A DNA stretch of 5,000 nt, taken from NCBI GenBank assembly GCA_027063325.1, contig JAMOSA010000101.1, positions 1 through 5,000 of the forward strand, given 5' to 3'. This stretch comes from Campylobacteraceae bacterium (GTDB taxonomy: Bacteria; Campylobacterota; Campylobacteria; Campylobacterales; Sulfurovaceae). The translations under genes were made by a program, and so were the position numbers. Below the pieces are notes generated by a model. The model searched no databases, had not been told where the DNA came from, and was given only the letters and a program-made list of their open reading frames with translations. Shown in pieces: positions 3,864-5,000 of this stretch (the stretch's first letter is position 1; the number at the start of each line of letters is the position of its first letter).

Positions 3864-5000
3864 TTAAAACTCCCCATATCAAACCTCTCTCCACTCTTTT
3901 TTGTATCTAAGTATATATGCCAAGCTCTGTATATAGATAGTGCCAACATACCAAAAGATAAAATCATAGCTACACCTGCTACACTCCATAGCAACTCTAC
4001 TTGTGAAGCTATAAGTGATACTATAATAGTCATTGAGTGCAGACACAGGTGCATTTTGCTATATTTTGGGTGTATCACCTCATGCATCATAGGAGCTTTG
4101 AAGTATCCTTGTGCATTTAGATGAAACCATACCAAAAATGGTACTATTTTGTAACTCATAGCAAATATCACTGATACTACAAATACTACATATACAACTG
4201 CAATAGATTCTATAGCAATGCCATCAACTACAGATGACAACAAAGCACCTACCATTGAAAGAGCCAATGCACCCATACCGATATACCAAAACCAAACTGT
4301 AGCATCTGATACTGCTCTTTTTCTATTATATAATCTATGTAGAGTTATCAAGGCATAAGCCAATAAAAGTATATATATAACAGCTTTTGCACACTCTTGG
4401 AGTATAGGGAACAAAATAGCTGAAATCATAATAAATAAAGAGAGTAGATTTATAGTAGTTGGAAAGAGCCTTTGGATAAGTTTTGGATATGGTGAAGTTA
4501 CATAAAACATCTCAATTACTTGGAATGATACAGATATAATAAGCAAAGCCACCCAACCAAAAAGAGCAAAACTGTAATGGGCCGTTTTTAGTGCTGTATA
4601 TGATAATCCCTCTACCCAACCACTTCTGATACCAAGTAATGTAAGACCTATAATATATAGAGCTATCAATCCAATAAGTGCAAATGACATACCAGTAGAT
4701 GAAGATGAGTGTGTTCTAAGAGCTACTAATTTGGTAAGTATATCTGCACCCAAAGGTAGTATTGCAAAACCAAGAAGTATTGCACTCAAAATATATAAAG
4801 GAGTCTGACCACTATTAAAGCTAAGTAGCAGTGATATAGTACCAAATATCACTAACCATTGAACTCTTAGAGCCTTTTTTGTAGGATTTGATATAACTAC
4901 ACCAGCAAGTACAGGAAGCATTTGCATCAATGCTCCCAACATAAATGACATTACAACCCCAAGGGCAAATATATGAGTAGTAATAATACCGCTGTTTGTA
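3860..5000 (-). CDS. Polytopic membrane protein resembling NnrS / heme-copper oxidase subunit I-like proteins; 5' end off the right edge
   Basis: The reading frame is open to the window edge, so the Met at 4951 is probably internal. The 16 codons before it encode TNSGIITTHIFALGVV, which completes a hydrophobic helix continuing into MSFMLGALMQMLPVLAG. At least ten or eleven membrane segments follow (counted from that Met, roughly 30-45, 51-78, 87-109, 124-151, 166-184, 188-208, 217-238, 247-276, 303-319 and 321-349). Helix-associated histidines occur in TTHIFALG, in AHYSFALFGW (His125) and in VPFLVWFH (His277), with more in MMHEVIHP and MHLCLH. The pattern of His plus FGW.ALLI..VS.QVI.MF and YKIVPFLVWFH recalls uncharacterised proteins related to NnrS or heme-copper oxidase subunit I. 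Heme or metal binding is inference only. The gene ends in an ATGA overlap with the SYLF gene. Confidence 0.7.
   Translation of the reverse strand, partial: TNSGIITTHIFALGVVMSFMLGALMQMLPVLAGVVISNPTKKALRVQWLVIFGTISLLLSFNSGQTPLYILSAILLGFAILPLGADILTKLVALRTHSSSSTGMSFALIGLIALYIIGLTLLGIRSGWVEGLSYTALKTAHYSFALFGWVALLIISVSFQVIEMFYVTSPYPKLIQRLFPTTINLLSLFIMISAILFPILQECAKAVIYILLLAYALITLHRLYNRKRAVSDATVWFWYIGMGALALSMVGALLSSVVDGIAIESIAVVYVVFVVSVIFAMSYKIVPFLVWFHLNAQGYFKAPMMHEVIHPKYSKMHLCLHSMTIIVSLIASQVELLWSVAGVAMILSFGMLALSIYRAWHIYLDTKKSGERFDMGSFK

Overview
The window is AT-rich, gene-dense and looks like the chromosome of a Campylobacterota (epsilonproteobacterial) species, probably a Sulfurovum- or Sulfurimonas-like relative. 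The grounds are the strong A/T bias, short MurB and RuvX proteins, TruD N-terminal residues of the Campylobacterota type, TATAAT-type promoters without a clear -35, and several exported redox proteins. This placement is inference from remembered families; no search was run.

Layout. Positions 1-491 (minus strand) hold ruvX, a Holliday-junction resolvase-fold nuclease, followed by the first 29 codons of truD, a tRNA pseudouridine synthase that runs off the left edge. The two genes overlap by 4 nt (TTGA), and both appear to start with TTG. Positions 492-710 are a divergent control region with candidate promoters in both directions and two dyad symmetries. Positions 711-2454 (plus strand) hold three genes for exported proteins: a TlpA-like thioredoxin-fold protein, a single-domain rhodanese and a membrane-anchored SGNH (GDSL) esterase. 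Positions 2500-5000 (minus strand) hold a tight operon, read right to left: a polytopic membrane protein whose 5' end is off the right edge, a SYLF/Ysc84-domain exported protein (4-nt ATGA overlap) and murB (8-nt gap). The plus and minus blocks converge across 45 bp with no convincing terminator.

Function. The plus-strand genes could form a small periplasmic thiol/sulfur-handling set (TlpA-like plus rhodanese) with an envelope esterase. The right-hand operon combines an integral membrane protein resembling NnrS or heme-copper oxidase subunit I, a lipid-binding-type envelope protein and a peptidoglycan precursor enzyme. RuvX and TruD are housekeeping nucleic-acid functions.

Nothing in the window is clearly a new system: no CRISPR, mobile element, tRNA/rRNA or defence gene is seen. 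The most notable items are nested inverted repeats that would enclose the truD start codon, a dyad just downstream of an extended -10 box, gene neighbourhoods that differ from those I recall in Campylobacter and Helicobacter, and the uncharacterised His-bearing membrane protein.
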